Source: Aquimarina aggregata
GTDB lineage: Bacteria; Bacteroidota; Bacteroidia; Flavobacteriales; Flavobacteriaceae
Direction: 5' to 3'
Length of the DNA stretch: 64,000 bases
Assembly (NCBI RefSeq): GCF_001632745.1
Contig: NZ_LQRT01000013.1
Location: 310,001-374,000 of the forward strand
Shown piece after piece: positions 1 to 9,632 of this stretch (positions are counted from its first letter, which is position 1; each line of letters begins with the position of its first letter). The translations under genes and the position numbers were made by a program. Below the pieces are notes generated by a model, which worked only from the letters and a program-made list of their open reading frames with translations, had not been told where the DNA came from and made no database searches.

Positions 1-948
1 AAAGATGATGTCCGCATTAAAGTCGCTTATTCTGGGGTATGCGGAACTGATGTCCATATCTATCATGGTATGATGGATAAAAGAGTAAATTTTCCGATTA
101 CTATTGGTCATGAAATGTCAGGCACCATTGATGCCGTAGGAGACAATGTAACAACATATAAAGTCGGCGACAAAGTTGTCGTTAGGCCTTTAGATGATAG
201 AGGCGTTAAACCTTCAGATAAAGGATTTAATCATATCTGCGAAGATCTAAAATTTATTGGTATCGATAGTCCTGGATCTATGCAACAATATTGGAATGTA
301 CCTGCATTTACACTTCACAAACTAAAAACTACTACAGATTTAAAACTTGCTGCGCTCATAGAACCACTTTCTGTGGCTGTACATGATGTGAGATTAAGTC
401 AATTAAAACATAAGGAAACTGCTGTTGTATTGGGAGGAGGACCTATTGGATTACTAGTTGCTATGGTAGCTAAAAATACTGGTGCAACCGTAATTATATC
501 AGAAATCAATCCTGTAAGAATAAGTAAAGCTCAAGATCTCGGTTTTGATGTGATAAACCCTACACATACAGATCTGATACAATATGTTAAAGAAAAGACA
601 GAAGGACGATTAGCCGATGTAGTTTTTGAAGTCGCTGGTGTGCAACCCGCACTTGATGTCATGACAGAAATTGCAGGAATTAGAGGAAGAATCGTAATGG
701 TAGCAATACACGGCGAAAAGAAAAACATTGATTTATTCAAATTCTTTTGGAAAGAACTCAAACTTATCGGAGCGAGAGTATATGAAAAAGAAGACTACGA
801 AAAATCGATTCAATTAATTACAGATAACCAACTCCCCTTTGAGCAATTAATTACTGATATACAACCCCTTAGCAAAATACAGGAAGTATTTGAAAATATC
901 GATAAAAAACCTGATGGTCTTAAAATATTAATGGATTGCCAATTGTAA
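1..948 (+). CDS. Zn-dependent alcohol dehydrogenase family, probable L-KDGal dehydrogenase (5' truncated)
   Basis: The reading frame is open from base 1, so the N-terminus lies outside the window; 315 residues are visible. It is a medium-chain dehydrogenase. The catalytic-zinc Cys of the CGTD motif (residue 14 of the visible part) and the GHE motif (His37) are present, followed by a GxGPIG nucleotide-binding motif in the middle. The four-cysteine structural-zinc lobe of many relatives is absent; only one Cys occurs in that region. In agarolytic bacteria an enzyme of this superfamily oxidises 2-keto-3-deoxy-L-galactonate to the 2,5-diketo acid, which a KduD-type reductase then converts to 2-keto-3-deoxy-D-gluconate. 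The next gene is KduD-like and the anhydrogalactose genes follow, which supports that role. The substrate is inferred from context. A threonine- or sorbitol-dehydrogenase-like activity is the alternative. Confidence 0.72.
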   Translation, partial: KDDVRIKVAYSGVCGTDVHIYHGMMDKRVNFPITIGHEMSGTIDAVGDNVTTYKVGDKVVVRPLDDRGVKPSDKGFNHICEDLKFIGIDSPGSMQQYWNVPAFTLHKLKTTTDLKLAALIEPLSVAVHDVRLSQLKHKETAVVLGGGPIGLLVAMVAKNTGATVIISEINPVRISKAQDLGFDVINPTHTDLIQYVKEKTEGRLADVVFEVAGVQPALDVMTEIAGIRGRIVMVAIHGEKKNIDLFKFFWKELKLIGARVYEKEDYEKSIQLITDNQLPFEQLITDIQPLSKIQEVFENIDKKPDGLKILMDCQL

Positions 949-972
949 ACATAAACCAACAATACAAAATTA

Positions 973-1743
973 ATGAGTGTTTTAGATAAATTTAACCTAA
1001 AAGGAAAAACTGCCCTAGTAACCGGTTGTAAAAGAGGAATAGGAAAAGCTATGGCTATTGGTCTAGCAGAAGCGGGTGCAAATATTATTGGTGTTTCTGC
1101 AAGTTTAGAAAAAAAAGGAAGTGAAATAGAACAAGAAATAACTGCAATCGGAAAAAATTTCAAAGCCTATCAATGTGACTTTTCTGACAGAAAATCTTTG
1201 TATAAATTCATCAATCAAGTCAAATCAGACTTTCCTGTCATCGATATTTTAGTTAATAATGCAGGAACAATATTGAGAGCCCCTGCCGCAGAACATTCTG
1301 ATGAATACTGGGATAAAGTAATTGAAGTAAATCAAAATGCTCAATTTATTCTTACCAGAGAAATTGGAAAAGAAATGATCAATAGAGGAAATGGTAAAAT
1401 TATATTTACGGCATCCTTATTAACCTTTCAAGGAGGAATCACTGTGCCTGGATATGCCGCTAGTAAAGGAGCAATTGGTCAAATGACAATGGCTTTTGCT
1501 AATGAATGGGCTGGAAAAGGTGTAAATGTAAATGCAATCGCGCCAGGTTATATCGCAACAGACAATACAGAAGCTTTAAGAAATGACCCCAATAGAGCTT
1601 CTTCTATCCTTTCTAGAATTCCTTCTGGCAGATGGGGTGAACCTCAAGACTTTGCAGGTCCCGTAGTGTTTTTAGCCTCAGAAGCGGCAAGTTACATGAA
1701 TGGTTCAATCACAGTGGTTGACGGTGGATGGATGGGAAGATAA
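973..1743 (+). CDS. Short-chain dehydrogenase, KduD-like (probable 2,5-diketo-3-deoxygluconate reductase)
   Basis: This 256-residue classical SDR has the cofactor motif TGCKRGIG near residue 17, NNAG near residue 95, catalytic Ser148 and the Y161-x3-K165 pair. The whole protein resembles KduD (2-deoxy-D-gluconate 3-dehydrogenase). It starts 24 nt after the zinc dehydrogenase and precedes the anhydrogalactose dehydrogenase gene by 32 nt, so it is almost certainly in the same operon. In the known agar pathway such a protein reduces 2,5-diketo-3-deoxygluconate to KDG, completing inversion of the C5 hydroxyl begun by the upstream enzyme. Family assignment is firm. The exact substrate is inferred from the neighbours. 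Confidence 0.8.
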   Translation: MSVLDKFNLKGKTALVTGCKRGIGKAMAIGLAEAGANIIGVSASLEKKGSEIEQEITAIGKNFKAYQCDFSDRKSLYKFINQVKSDFPVIDILVNNAGTILRAPAAEHSDEYWDKVIEVNQNAQFILTREIGKEMINRGNGKIIFTASLLTFQGGITVPGYAASKGAIGQMTMAFANEWAGKGVNVNAIAPGYIATDNTEALRNDPNRASSILSRIPSGRWGEPQDFAGPVVFLASEAASYMNGSITVVDGGWMGR

Positions 1744-1775
1744 TTAAGTAACAACATCAGAAATACAAGATAAAA

Positions 1776-3227
1776 ATGAGCACTATAAAAGAATATTTAC
1801 TATTTATTAATGGAAAATGGGTGACCTCAACATCTAATGAAACTATTGATGTTATTAACCCTTCAACAGAAGAAATTGTAGCTACCATTCAAAATGGAAC
1901 TCCGCAAGAAGGTATTAATGCCCTTGAAGCGGCTGATAAAGCATTTAAATCCTGGAAAAAAACTCCGGCTCGACAAAGAGCCGAATTACTATATAAATTT
2001 GCCGATCAGATACTAGCAAAAAAAGAGTACTTAGCAGAACTATTAGTAAAAGAACAAGGAAAATTACTTAAAGTAGCCCGTATGGAGGTAGAAGTTACTG
2101 CTTCTTTTATTCAATATGCTTGTGAATGGGCCAGAAGAATCGAAGGTGATATTTTACCTTCAGACAATGCAGATGAACAAATATGGATTCAAAAAGTACC
2201 AAGAGGTGTAATCGTTGCTATTACAGCTTGGAATTTCCCATTGGCATTAGCGGCCAGAAAACTAGGCCCAGCTTTAGTTGCTGGCAATACAATTGTAATA
2301 AAACCAACTTCTGAGACCCCGTTGGCAACATTAGAGCTAGGATATATTGCCAAAGAAGTAGGAATTCCTGATGGAGTTATTAATATTGTTACCGGACCTG
2401 GACGCGCGATGGGTAATGCTTTGGTAGAACATCCTATTACCAAAATGGTTACAATGACCGGGTCTACTCCTGTTGGTCAACAAATTGCCAAAAACGCAGC
2501 TCAAAACCTAACTCATGTACAGTTAGAACTTGGAGGAAAAGCTCCTTTCATAGTATTCAAAGATGCAGATATTGATGCTGCGGTAACCTCTGCCCTACAT
2601 TCGCGTTTTGATAACTGTGGTCAGGTTTGCACCTGTAATGAACGTATGTATGTACACGAAGATATCTATGATAAATTTATGGATAAATTTATTGCAGCTA
2701 CAAAAGCTCTTAAAATAGGAGATCCCATGTTAGAAGATTCGGATATGGGCCCCAAAGTAAATGCTTCAGAATTAAAGCACATGGAGCATTTGGTAGAAGT
2801 TAGTCTACAAGAAGGAGCCACTATTGCTACGGGTGGTAAACGACCTAAAGGAGCTCAATTCGAAAAGGGATATTGGTTTGAACCAACTATACTTACTAAT
2901 GTAAAACAAAATATGACTATTGTTCATGAAGAATCATTTGGTCCTATCCTACCCGTTCTAAAATTTAAAACCTTTGATGAAGCCATACACTATGCAAATG
3001 ATTGTGAATATGGCTTGGCCGCTATGGTATTTACAAAAGATATGAAAACCATTATGCGATGTAATGAAGAATTAGAATACGGAGAAATATATGTAAACAG
3101 AGGCCACGGCGAACAACATCAAGGATTTCATAACGGCTATAAATTATCCGGCAGTGGCGGTGAAGACGGTAAATATGGTTTTGAGCAATATTTAGAAAAG
3201 AAAACCTTTTACCTCAACTACAAATAA
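1776..3227 (+). CDS. Aldehyde dehydrogenase, probable 3,6-anhydro-L-galactose dehydrogenase
   Basis: This 483-residue NAD(P)-dependent aldehyde dehydrogenase has the normal family length. The AWNFP motif lies near residue 150, the MTGS cofactor loop near 227, the general base is Glu251 (LELGGKAP) and the nucleophile is Cys285 (GQVC). It would oxidise 3,6-anhydro-L-galactose, released from neoagarobiose, to 3,6-anhydrogalactonate in the cytoplasm. The immediately following gene encodes an enolase-superfamily cycloisomerase that would use this product, 15 nt away, and this is the usual gene pair in agar degraders. Lactaldehyde or succinate-semialdehyde dehydrogenase would be the alternative reading from sequence alone. 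The operon context makes the agar role more likely. Confidence 0.8.
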   Translation: MSTIKEYLLFINGKWVTSTSNETIDVINPSTEEIVATIQNGTPQEGINALEAADKAFKSWKKTPARQRAELLYKFADQILAKKEYLAELLVKEQGKLLKVARMEVEVTASFIQYACEWARRIEGDILPSDNADEQIWIQKVPRGVIVAITAWNFPLALAARKLGPALVAGNTIVIKPTSETPLATLELGYIAKEVGIPDGVINIVTGPGRAMGNALVEHPITKMVTMTGSTPVGQQIAKNAAQNLTHVQLELGGKAPFIVFKDADIDAAVTSALHSRFDNCGQVCTCNERMYVHEDIYDKFMDKFIAATKALKIGDPMLEDSDMGPKVNASELKHMEHLVEVSLQEGATIATGGKRPKGAQFEKGYWFEPTILTNVKQNMTIVHEESFGPILPVLKFKTFDEAIHYANDCEYGLAAMVFTKDMKTIMRCNEELEYGEIYVNRGHGEQHQGFHNGYKLSGSGGEDGKYGFEQYLEKKTFYLNYK

Positions 3228-3242
3228 AGATAACATACACAA

Positions 3243-4346
3243 ATGGATAACGAAATTATAAATATTGATGTTCGGTTATTCGAAGTCCCTCTACCAGAAG
3301 TTCTATCAGATGCCAAACATGGTGATCACTATCATTTTGAGCTGGTAACGGCAACGATAACATTAAAAAATGGAAATCAAGGTACAGGTTACACCTATAC
3401 CGGAGGAAAAGGAGGTCATGCTATCAAGGCAATGATCGAGCATGATTTTAAAAATGTACTTCTAGGCAAAAATGGATCAGATATAGAAGGTATCTATGAT
3501 TTTCTAGAATGGCATATACATTATGTAGGTCGAGGTGGTATTGCTTCTTTTGCAATTTCTGTAATTGATATTGCCCTTTGGGATATTTACTGTAAAGAAT
3601 TAGATCAACCTCTTTGGAAAATTGCTGGTGGAGCAAATAATAGTTGCAAAGCATATTGCGGAGGTATCGATTTAATGTTTCCCTTAGATAAATTATTAAA
3701 TAACATGAAAACCTATTTATCCAGAGGGTTTAATGCTGTAAAAATTAAAATAGGAAGAGACAATCTAGATGAGGATATAGAACGAATTAAAGCTGTAAGA
3801 GACTGCATTGGTCCGGATATAACTTTTATGGTGGATGCCAATTATTCTATGAATATTGATAAAGCTATAGAAGCTATCAATAGATTTAGGGAATATAATA
3901 TTACCTGGTTTGAAGAACCTATAATACCAGATAATTATAAGGGATACGGAGAAATAGTCAACAGAACAAGTTTCCCATTAGCAATGGGTGAAAACCTACA
4001 TACTATTCATGAATTTGAATATGCTTTCGAACAATCTAAATTAGCCTTTATCCAACCAGATGCATCCAATTGTGGAGGAATTACCGGATGGCTTAGGGTA
4101 GCTAAACTAGCTCAAGAACATAATATCCCTGTATGCTCTCATGGGATGCAAGAACTTCACGTTAGTTTGGTTTCTTCACAAGAAAATGCAGGTTGGTTAG
4201 AAGTGCATAGTTTTCCTATTGATGAATATACCATAAGACCTTTAGTGGTTAAAAACCATAGAGCTATTGCCCCCCATACTCCAGGTGTAGGTGTGGTGTT
4301 CGATTGGAAAAAACTTACTCCTTTTGAAAAAAAGGAATTACACTAA
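3243..4346 (+). CDS. Enolase-superfamily cycloisomerase, probable 3,6-anhydro-L-galactonate cycloisomerase
   Basis: This 367-residue protein belongs to the mandelate racemase/muconate lactonising subgroup of the enolase superfamily. An N-terminal capping domain (about 1-125) precedes a TIM barrel. The KxK motif is K167-I-K169, metal ligands are Asp198 (DAN), Glu224 (FEEP) and Glu250 (GEN), and the second base is His300 (SHGM). All catalytic residues are therefore present. In agarolytic bacteria this enzyme opens the anhydro ring of 3,6-anhydro-L-galactonate to give 2-keto-3-deoxy-L-galactonate. Position directly behind the aldehyde dehydrogenase supports this. A generic sugar-acid dehydratase remains possible. 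Confidence 0.82.
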   Translation: MDNEIINIDVRLFEVPLPEVLSDAKHGDHYHFELVTATITLKNGNQGTGYTYTGGKGGHAIKAMIEHDFKNVLLGKNGSDIEGIYDFLEWHIHYVGRGGIASFAISVIDIALWDIYCKELDQPLWKIAGGANNSCKAYCGGIDLMFPLDKLLNNMKTYLSRGFNAVKIKIGRDNLDEDIERIKAVRDCIGPDITFMVDANYSMNIDKAIEAINRFREYNITWFEEPIIPDNYKGYGEIVNRTSFPLAMGENLHTIHEFEYAFEQSKLAFIQPDASNCGGITGWLRVAKLAQEHNIPVCSHGMQELHVSLVSSQENAGWLEVHSFPIDEYTIRPLVVKNHRAIAPHTPGVGVVFDWKKLTPFEKKELH

Positions 4347-4387
4347 AAATTATTCAATACAAAACACAATAACTTCTCACATTAATT

Positions 4388-5437
4388 ATGAAAATAATAA
4401 AAACAAATTTTGGAAACATCGGGAAAGCTAAAGTTTCTTTATATGAATTATCTAATCATAATGATGTAGTGGTTAAAATAACAGATTATGGAGGTACCAT
4501 CACATCTATCAGTACTCCAGATAACGAGGGAAACTCTACAGAGATTACTTGTGGTTTTGAGAATATTGAAGGTTATTTTTCTGAAGAATACAAAAATAAT
4601 GCACCTTATTTTGGAGGAACAATAGGAAGGTATGCCTCACGAATACACGAAGGGAAATTTACTCTAGGAGGTAAAGAATATAGTTTGGTAGGAAATGATA
4701 GAGGGAATCATTTACATGGCGGAATTCAAGGGTTTGACCGACGTATGTGGCAAGTAGACGAAATTGTAGAGCTTGAAAACGAAATCTCTTTAACCTTAGC
4801 TATCCATAGTCCAGATATGGAAGAAGGATACCCTGGAAATGTAGAGGTAAAAACGAAGTTCACGCTTACTAATGAAAATGAATTGATAATTTCATATCAT
4901 GCTGAAACCGACAAAGCCACTCCCATTTCATTAACTAATCATTCTTATTTTAATTTATCTGGCTTCAAAGAAACTATTCACGATCACAATGTGACTATTA
5001 ATTCTAATTCATTTCTTGTGGGAGATGATAAAGGTGTGCCTCAAGGAAAAGAAAAGGAAGTTAAAGGTAGACCAGAAGATTTTAGAAATGAGAAATTATT
5101 TAGTGACGCTCTGCAACATACAGAAACTGGTTTTGATACTTATTTTTTATTCGAACAAGATTTTTTGTTAAAAAAAGTAGCCTCAATTAAACATTCAGGA
5201 AGTGGTCGAGCAATGGATGTTCTAACAACCGAACCCGGAATGCTTTTCTATTCAGGATATTTTACTTCAGATAATTTACAAAGAGAAAATGGCGATCAAT
5301 ACGGAAAATATAAAGCATTTTGCTGTGAAACCCATAGATATCCTAATGGTCCCAATCTTGATGATGCTCCTAAAACTATAACTTATCCGGGAGAACCCTA
5401 CACTAGTAAAACTGTCTTTAAGTTTTACACAATTTAA
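4388..5437 (+). CDS. galM: Aldose 1-epimerase (galactose mutarotase)
   Basis: This 349-residue protein matches the GalM family over its length. GTIGRYASRI lies near residue 76, the substrate His motif NHLHGG near 104, the catalytic His motif NHSYFN near 182, and the C-terminal ETHRYPNGPN carries the expected catalytic Glu. No signal peptide is visible, so it should be cytoplasmic. It would interconvert anomers of D-galactose, the second sugar of agar. A role on anhydrogalactose is speculative. It lies 41 nt after the cycloisomerase gene and 49 nt before the transporter, in the same operon. Confidence 0.88.
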   Translation: MKIIKTNFGNIGKAKVSLYELSNHNDVVVKITDYGGTITSISTPDNEGNSTEITCGFENIEGYFSEEYKNNAPYFGGTIGRYASRIHEGKFTLGGKEYSLVGNDRGNHLHGGIQGFDRRMWQVDEIVELENEISLTLAIHSPDMEEGYPGNVEVKTKFTLTNENELIISYHAETDKATPISLTNHSYFNLSGFKETIHDHNVTINSNSFLVGDDKGVPQGKEKEVKGRPEDFRNEKLFSDALQHTETGFDTYFLFEQDFLLKKVASIKHSGSGRAMDVLTTEPGMLFYSGYFTSDNLQRENGDQYGKYKAFCCETHRYPNGPNLDDAPKTITYPGEPYTSKTVFKFYTI

Positions 5438-5486
5438 TAATTGAAACAAACAACTTTCACACTTTATCTAAATAACATTAAACATT

Positions 5487-6503
5487 ATGATTTTAGGAGT
5501 TTTAATTGCCATTATTGCAGGTCTTATGCTAGGTTTATATGCCTTGCCCGAAAAATATACCAAAGGTTATGAATTTGAAAATACCTGGGGTATGATGTTT
5601 TTTATAAATATGTTTATAATTCCAATACTAGCCGGATTCTTATTTGTTAAAGGGTTCGATAGTATTGTGGTCAATATTCCCTCTGATATTTTATGGAAAA
5701 TGGTTTTTGCTAGTGTTCTTTGGGGAGTAGGTGCAATGATGTGGGGTAAAGCAATTAATCATATAGGTTTATCCTTAGGGTTCTCTATATTTATAGGAAC
5801 CGTAATCCTAGTAGGGTCATTATTACCTTTTCTGGTGGAAGGTCTACCTCCTACCAATGTATTTAGTATAATATTGATAGGAATCATAATTGTATTGATA
5901 GGTGTATTCTTTAATGGAAAAGCAGGAATTCTTAGACAAAATGAGGGTAAAGAAATTCAAAGTATTGGTAAGCATAAAAATTCATCTATGATTATAGGTA
6001 TCATAATTGCCGTAGCTGGAGGATTATTAGCTACTGGATTTAGTTATGCTAATGCATTTGGTAGACCATACCTGCATGAAGCTTGTCAACAGGCAGGCAA
6101 TCCAGAATGGGCAACTGCTGTAATGATTATGATTGTCATATATGTATCAGGAGGTTTTTTTGTTATTCCCTATTTCATATATCAATTAAGCTCAAAAAAA
6201 TTATGGGGTAACTTTAGTTCTGTTCATACCAGCAAAAACCTAATCTTTACGTTTATAATGGCTTTGTTAAATTTTGCAGCTTCGGGAACATTCGCTTTTG
6301 CTGCCTATACCCTTGGTTCTTCTGGTAATACAGTTGGGTATGCCATTTTTAATACGTCATGCGTTGCTGTGGCCATTATTACTGGCTTACTAACTGGAGA
6401 ATGGAATAAAACAAGTTCCAAACCTAAAGTATTTCTTTATCTTGGACTTACAGCTATGATTATTGGCGTAGTTGTTATAGCAATTGGAAATGGGATGCAA
6501 TAA
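5487..6503 (+). CDS. Sugar permease of the RhaT (L-rhamnose/H+ symporter) family
   Basis: This 338-residue integral membrane protein has about ten hydrophobic segments, beginning right at the N-terminus (residues 2-18). Its overall pattern fits the RhaT branch of the drug/metabolite transporter superfamily. It is the last gene of the anhydrogalactose operon, 49 nt after the aldose epimerase gene. It probably imports a monosaccharide, or a small galactan-derived sugar, across the inner membrane. L-rhamnose itself is not suggested by the neighbours, and no rhamnose catabolic gene is present. The substrate is not determinable from sequence. Confidence 0.75.
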   Translation: MILGVLIAIIAGLMLGLYALPEKYTKGYEFENTWGMMFFINMFIIPILAGFLFVKGFDSIVVNIPSDILWKMVFASVLWGVGAMMWGKAINHIGLSLGFSIFIGTVILVGSLLPFLVEGLPPTNVFSIILIGIIIVLIGVFFNGKAGILRQNEGKEIQSIGKHKNSSMIIGIIIAVAGGLLATGFSYANAFGRPYLHEACQQAGNPEWATAVMIMIVIYVSGGFFVIPYFIYQLSSKKLWGNFSSVHTSKNLIFTFIMALLNFAASGTFAFAAYTLGSSGNTVGYAIFNTSCVAVAIITGLLTGEWNKTSSKPKVFLYLGLTAMIIGVVVIAIGNGMQ

Positions 6504-6548
6504 AAACTGAATTTCTTTTAGTCTAATAGAGAGTATGGCACAAAAGGA

Positions 6549-7574
6549 TTATAAATTAATAGCAGATGAACCGCGCTTTATTAATGTTGTATTTACGGTA
6601 ATAGTTTCATAATCTTTTGTATAGTCTTCCTTTTGTAATCTTTCAATCATTTTTTTTGTTGCAACTTCACCTAATTCTATGCCATGTTGATCAATCGTAG
6701 TAAGTGGTGGATTACTATTTTCTGAAAGTATGCCATCGGTAAAACCTATTATTGAAACATCTTCTGGCACCTTTAAACCTTTACCAATTACTAAATTCAT
6801 TGTGTAAATCGCAGAAAGTTCATCTGCTGCTAAAACTCCATCTATTTTATTATTTTCAATATACGTGTTAAAACTATTTGAGAATTTTTTATAATCCTCT
6901 ATGATCAATATCTCTGCAGATATTGTTGGCATTTGACAATCTTCTAAAGCTTTATGATACCCTCGTACTCTTTCAACACCAACACTAGTATTGTTAATAG
7001 GAGAAACAAATATTACGTTTTTACAACCAGAATCAATCATTTTTTTAGTCGCATTATATGAAGATTCAAAATCATTAATAACAACTTTATCACACGTTAC
7101 TTTGTCGGTAATACGATCAAACAACAAAACAGGAAGGTTTTTAGCGATTGCTGCCGTTAAATGTTCATAATTTTTGTTTAAATAGGTTCCTTTAGAAACA
7201 GAAATAATAAACCCATCCACACTACCACTTGCTAACATTTGTATACTCTTAACCTCCTTTTCATAAGATTCATCTGATATACATGTAATTATATTATAAC
7301 CATGTTTCACAGCTTCTTTTTCTATACCTACCAAAACTTTAGCAAAAAAATGAGCTAAGATATTCGGGATTATTACACCGATAGTTCTAGTCTTTCTTTC
7401 TTTCAAATTCTTAGCCAATAAATTGGGGGTGTAATTATATAATTTGGCTAATTTTTTTACTTTTTCTTTAGTCTTTGAACTTATTTCGGGGCTATCCGCT
7501 AAAGCTTTAGAAACTGTAGAAATCGAAAAATTAGATAAATTTGCAAGTTTCTTAAGTGTAATTGGGTTACTCAT
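6549..7574 (-). CDS. LacI-family transcriptional regulator
   Basis: The protein has an N-terminal LacI helix-turn-helix (about residues 5-50, with the ISTVSKAL recognition segment), then a periplasmic-binding-protein-like effector domain to the end. I take the ATG at 7574 as start, because the extra nine residues from the ATG at 7601 precede the usual MxxxTLKxLA beginning; the longer form cannot be excluded. The gene converges on the anhydrogalactose operon, with 45 bp between them, and lies beside the GH16 gene. It is the only sugar-type regulator in the locus, so it probably controls agar genes in response to a galactan-derived sugar. Operator sites are not established; see the 18-bp palindrome at 9045. 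Confidence 0.88.
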   Translation of the reverse strand: MSNPITLKKLANLSNFSISTVSKALADSPEISSKTKEKVKKLAKLYNYTPNLLAKNLKERKTRTIGVIIPNILAHFFAKVLVGIEKEAVKHGYNIITCISDESYEKEVKSIQMLASGSVDGFIISVSKGTYLNKNYEHLTAAIAKNLPVLLFDRITDKVTCDKVVINDFESSYNATKKMIDSGCKNVIFVSPINNTSVGVERVRGYHKALEDCQMPTISAEILIIEDYKKFSNSFNTYIENNKIDGVLAADELSAIYTMNLVIGKGLKVPEDVSIIGFTDGILSENSNPPLTTIDQHGIELGEVATKKMIERLQKEDYTKDYETITVNTTLIKRGSSAINL

Positions 7575-7624
7575 TGTACTATGTTCATTTTTGATGACCA
7601 AATTTTATAAAATACTAAAAAGTA

Positions 7625-7665
7625 AAAAATAGCCTTGTATCCCACAAAAATACAAGGCTATTTTT
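7625..7665 (-). terminator. Rho-independent-type terminator downstream of GH16 lipoprotein gene
   Basis: A perfect 16-bp inverted repeat (7625-7640 with 7650-7665) has a 9-nt loop and A/T runs on both sides. It sits 20 bp beyond the stop codon of the minus-strand GH16 gene and before the LacI gene, so it should separate those two transcripts. Confidence 0.85.
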
Positions 7666-7685
7666 ATATTGTTTATTTAATAAAG

Positions 7686-8873
7686 TTAATTTTTATCAAT
7701 TGGTTTATATATACGAATCCAATCTACTTTAAAGGTATGATTATCTACATTTTGTAATTCAGAATCTTTTGGCGTACGTCCATTGCAGGCATTCCAATTC
7801 TGATCCTCAACATTAATAATAATATCCATCTCTTTATCTAAATTCATATTATTTTTTAAATGATCTAATGGATCTATTACACTTGTTGTTGACAAAGTAT
7901 TTGCTTCTTCTAGACTACTTGCAACATTTACAGCTTGAAATCCGTTTGCATCTCTAGGAATTTTACCTCCTTCTAGAGGTTTGGGATAGCTATATTGCCA
8001 ATTACCATTAACATCTCTACTAGCAAAAGCTTTGTCAGATAATGTTCTTACATGTATACCATCAATATAATACTCAAGGTGTTTTGGATCTCTCCAATAT
8101 ACTCCTACACGTACCCATTTACCTCCCCATTGATCAATCCCATCTTTACGCCACCAAGTTCCTATATCGGCAGGTTGATAATCCTGAAAAGGTTCACGAA
8201 TAAAAGTGTGATGACTTAAGTGTACCCGTTCTGCTAACCATACATTACGATTATCCTCACCTTTTCCCCCATACGCTTCAATAATGTCAATTTCTTGGGT
8301 GTCATCAGGACTCAATAACCAAACATCTGATGCAGTTACAGCATTAGCTACTCTAACTCGTGCTTCTACATATACAGGGTATTTAACTCTACGGGTAGAA
8401 GTAATACATCCTGCTCGTGTAGTTGGTAAAGTCCAAGTTTCTGCTACACCATCTGTATTACAATCAACTTCAAATGACTTCATTTCTCCGGCATTTCTCG
8501 TTGCTTTTATCTGAAGCTCTTCATTCGTAACTGATACATTTTCTCTAACCCATTTTGTAGGCCCTGGTCCCTCCCAATTGTTATGATAAAAATTTGTCCA
8601 TTTATCCCCAAATGTTTCCTCAGTTGGTGTTCCAGTAAAAGAATAATTAAAACTATCCGACAAATCTTTCTGTAATTTCCAGATTTTTCCCTCTCCTGCT
8701 GTTGGTGGCACAACTAAACCTTCCCAATCTGTCCCTACGCTATCTGGATCTAAGGGTGTTGAATCTGGATCTGGATTTTCGACTTCTATACCCTGTACAT
8801 CAGAACTATCATTGGAACAAGAGTTCGTAAATGTACTGATAAGGATAATTAAGAAAAATACTTTCATTTTCAT
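7686..8873 (-). CDS. GH16 beta-agarase-like lipoprotein
   Basis: This 395-residue protein has a lipoprotein signal peptide with the lipidated Cys at 19 (TNSC), a short acidic/proline linker (about 20-50), and a GH16 domain over the rest. The catalytic motif is E194-I-D196-I-I-E199, with Glu194 the nucleophile and Glu199 the acid/base. The segment SPDDTQEIDIIE is shared almost exactly with the secreted GH16 encoded at 19923. It has no carbohydrate-binding module and no T9SS domain, so it is predicted to stay attached to the outer membrane. There it would cut agar or agaro-oligosaccharides for uptake by SusC/D. It is transcribed away from susC across an 896-bp regulatory gap. Confidence 0.9.
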   Translation of the reverse strand: MKMKVFFLIILISTFTNSCSNDSSDVQGIEVENPDPDSTPLDPDSVGTDWEGLVVPPTAGEGKIWKLQKDLSDSFNYSFTGTPTEETFGDKWTNFYHNNWEGPGPTKWVRENVSVTNEELQIKATRNAGEMKSFEVDCNTDGVAETWTLPTTRAGCITSTRRVKYPVYVEARVRVANAVTASDVWLLSPDDTQEIDIIEAYGGKGEDNRNVWLAERVHLSHHTFIREPFQDYQPADIGTWWRKDGIDQWGGKWVRVGVYWRDPKHLEYYIDGIHVRTLSDKAFASRDVNGNWQYSYPKPLEGGKIPRDANGFQAVNVASSLEEANTLSTTSVIDPLDHLKNNMNLDKEMDIIINVEDQNWNACNGRTPKDSELQNVDNHTFKVDWIRIYKPIDKN

Positions 8874-9044
8874 AGTAATTAAAATTTTAAAAAAAATATT
8901 GAAACACTAGATTTCGAGAAGTATTTGTTAGTTTTATTAGTAATCAAACATTAAAAAAGCTCTTTCAATAAGAAACTTTTTAAGTATTATATAACAAACT
9001 CTAAAATTGTACTACTATAAAATCTATTTTGGTTTTAAAAAAAC

Positions 9045-9062
9045 AAAAGAGTTAACTCTTTT
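9045..9062. promoter_or_regulatory. 18-bp perfect palindrome, candidate repressor operator
   Basis: The palindrome AAAAGAGTTAACTCTTTT lies about 170 bp upstream of the minus-strand GH16 gene. Its length and symmetry would suit a LacI-type dimer, and a LacI gene is next door. No second copy was seen in the window, so the link is a guess. Confidence 0.3.
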
Positions 9063-9108
9063 ATGTTTGGTAAAATTAAAGCTCCTATGTTTTTAGTCTT
9101 TAAAATGA

Positions 9109-9127
9109 TACTAGACAAAAACTAAAC
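9109..9127 (-). promoter_or_regulatory. GTCTAG-type direct-repeat element, copy facing GH16
   Basis: Read on the minus strand this is GTTTAG, five T, GTCTAG, then TA. Sixteen consecutive bases (9109-9124) are the exact reverse complement of 9636-9651. It points toward the GH16 gene about 240 bp away. It may be an activator half-site pair with 11-bp spacing. Confidence 0.4.
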
Positions 9128-9632
9128 AGATTATGTAAATAACACTATATAATTACTTTATTACTTAAATTACATTGTTTACTACAATTAAAGGTCTTTT
9201 GGGTCGGGCCTTAAACGTTTCAAATACATGAATAAAATTTTCCGTTTTTAATTTTCTATTGGCTTATTGACCATTTCAAATTTTCATTACAACCAGTGTA
9301 GTACGATTTTAAAATTGTATAGATAAATTCTTAATTTTTAATTAAAAGTAAGGTATTAAGATATCTAAACTAAGATAATTTTGAACCCTAAAAAGTACAA
9401 ATCAAATTCTTATCCCGAACCTATTGATTTTCTAAAAAAGCGTAGATTTTAGAAGACTTATTTAATAACATTTTTACAATCAGTTTTATTTTTAACTGCT
9501 ATCCCATATTTATATTAAATTAAAAAAACAGTAAAACGCAATCGACAAAGCAAAATTTACTGAATCGTTAAAATCAAATCAAATAACTCACTATCAATTA
9601 TTTAAATGATTTATAATAACTAAAAACGCATC

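Noticed and set aside
9506..9520. 15-base string also found at 52945-52959, both upstream of galactan genes
   Set aside because: It consists only of A and T; a match of this length is expected by chance in 64 kb of AT-rich DNA, and surrounding bases do not align well.
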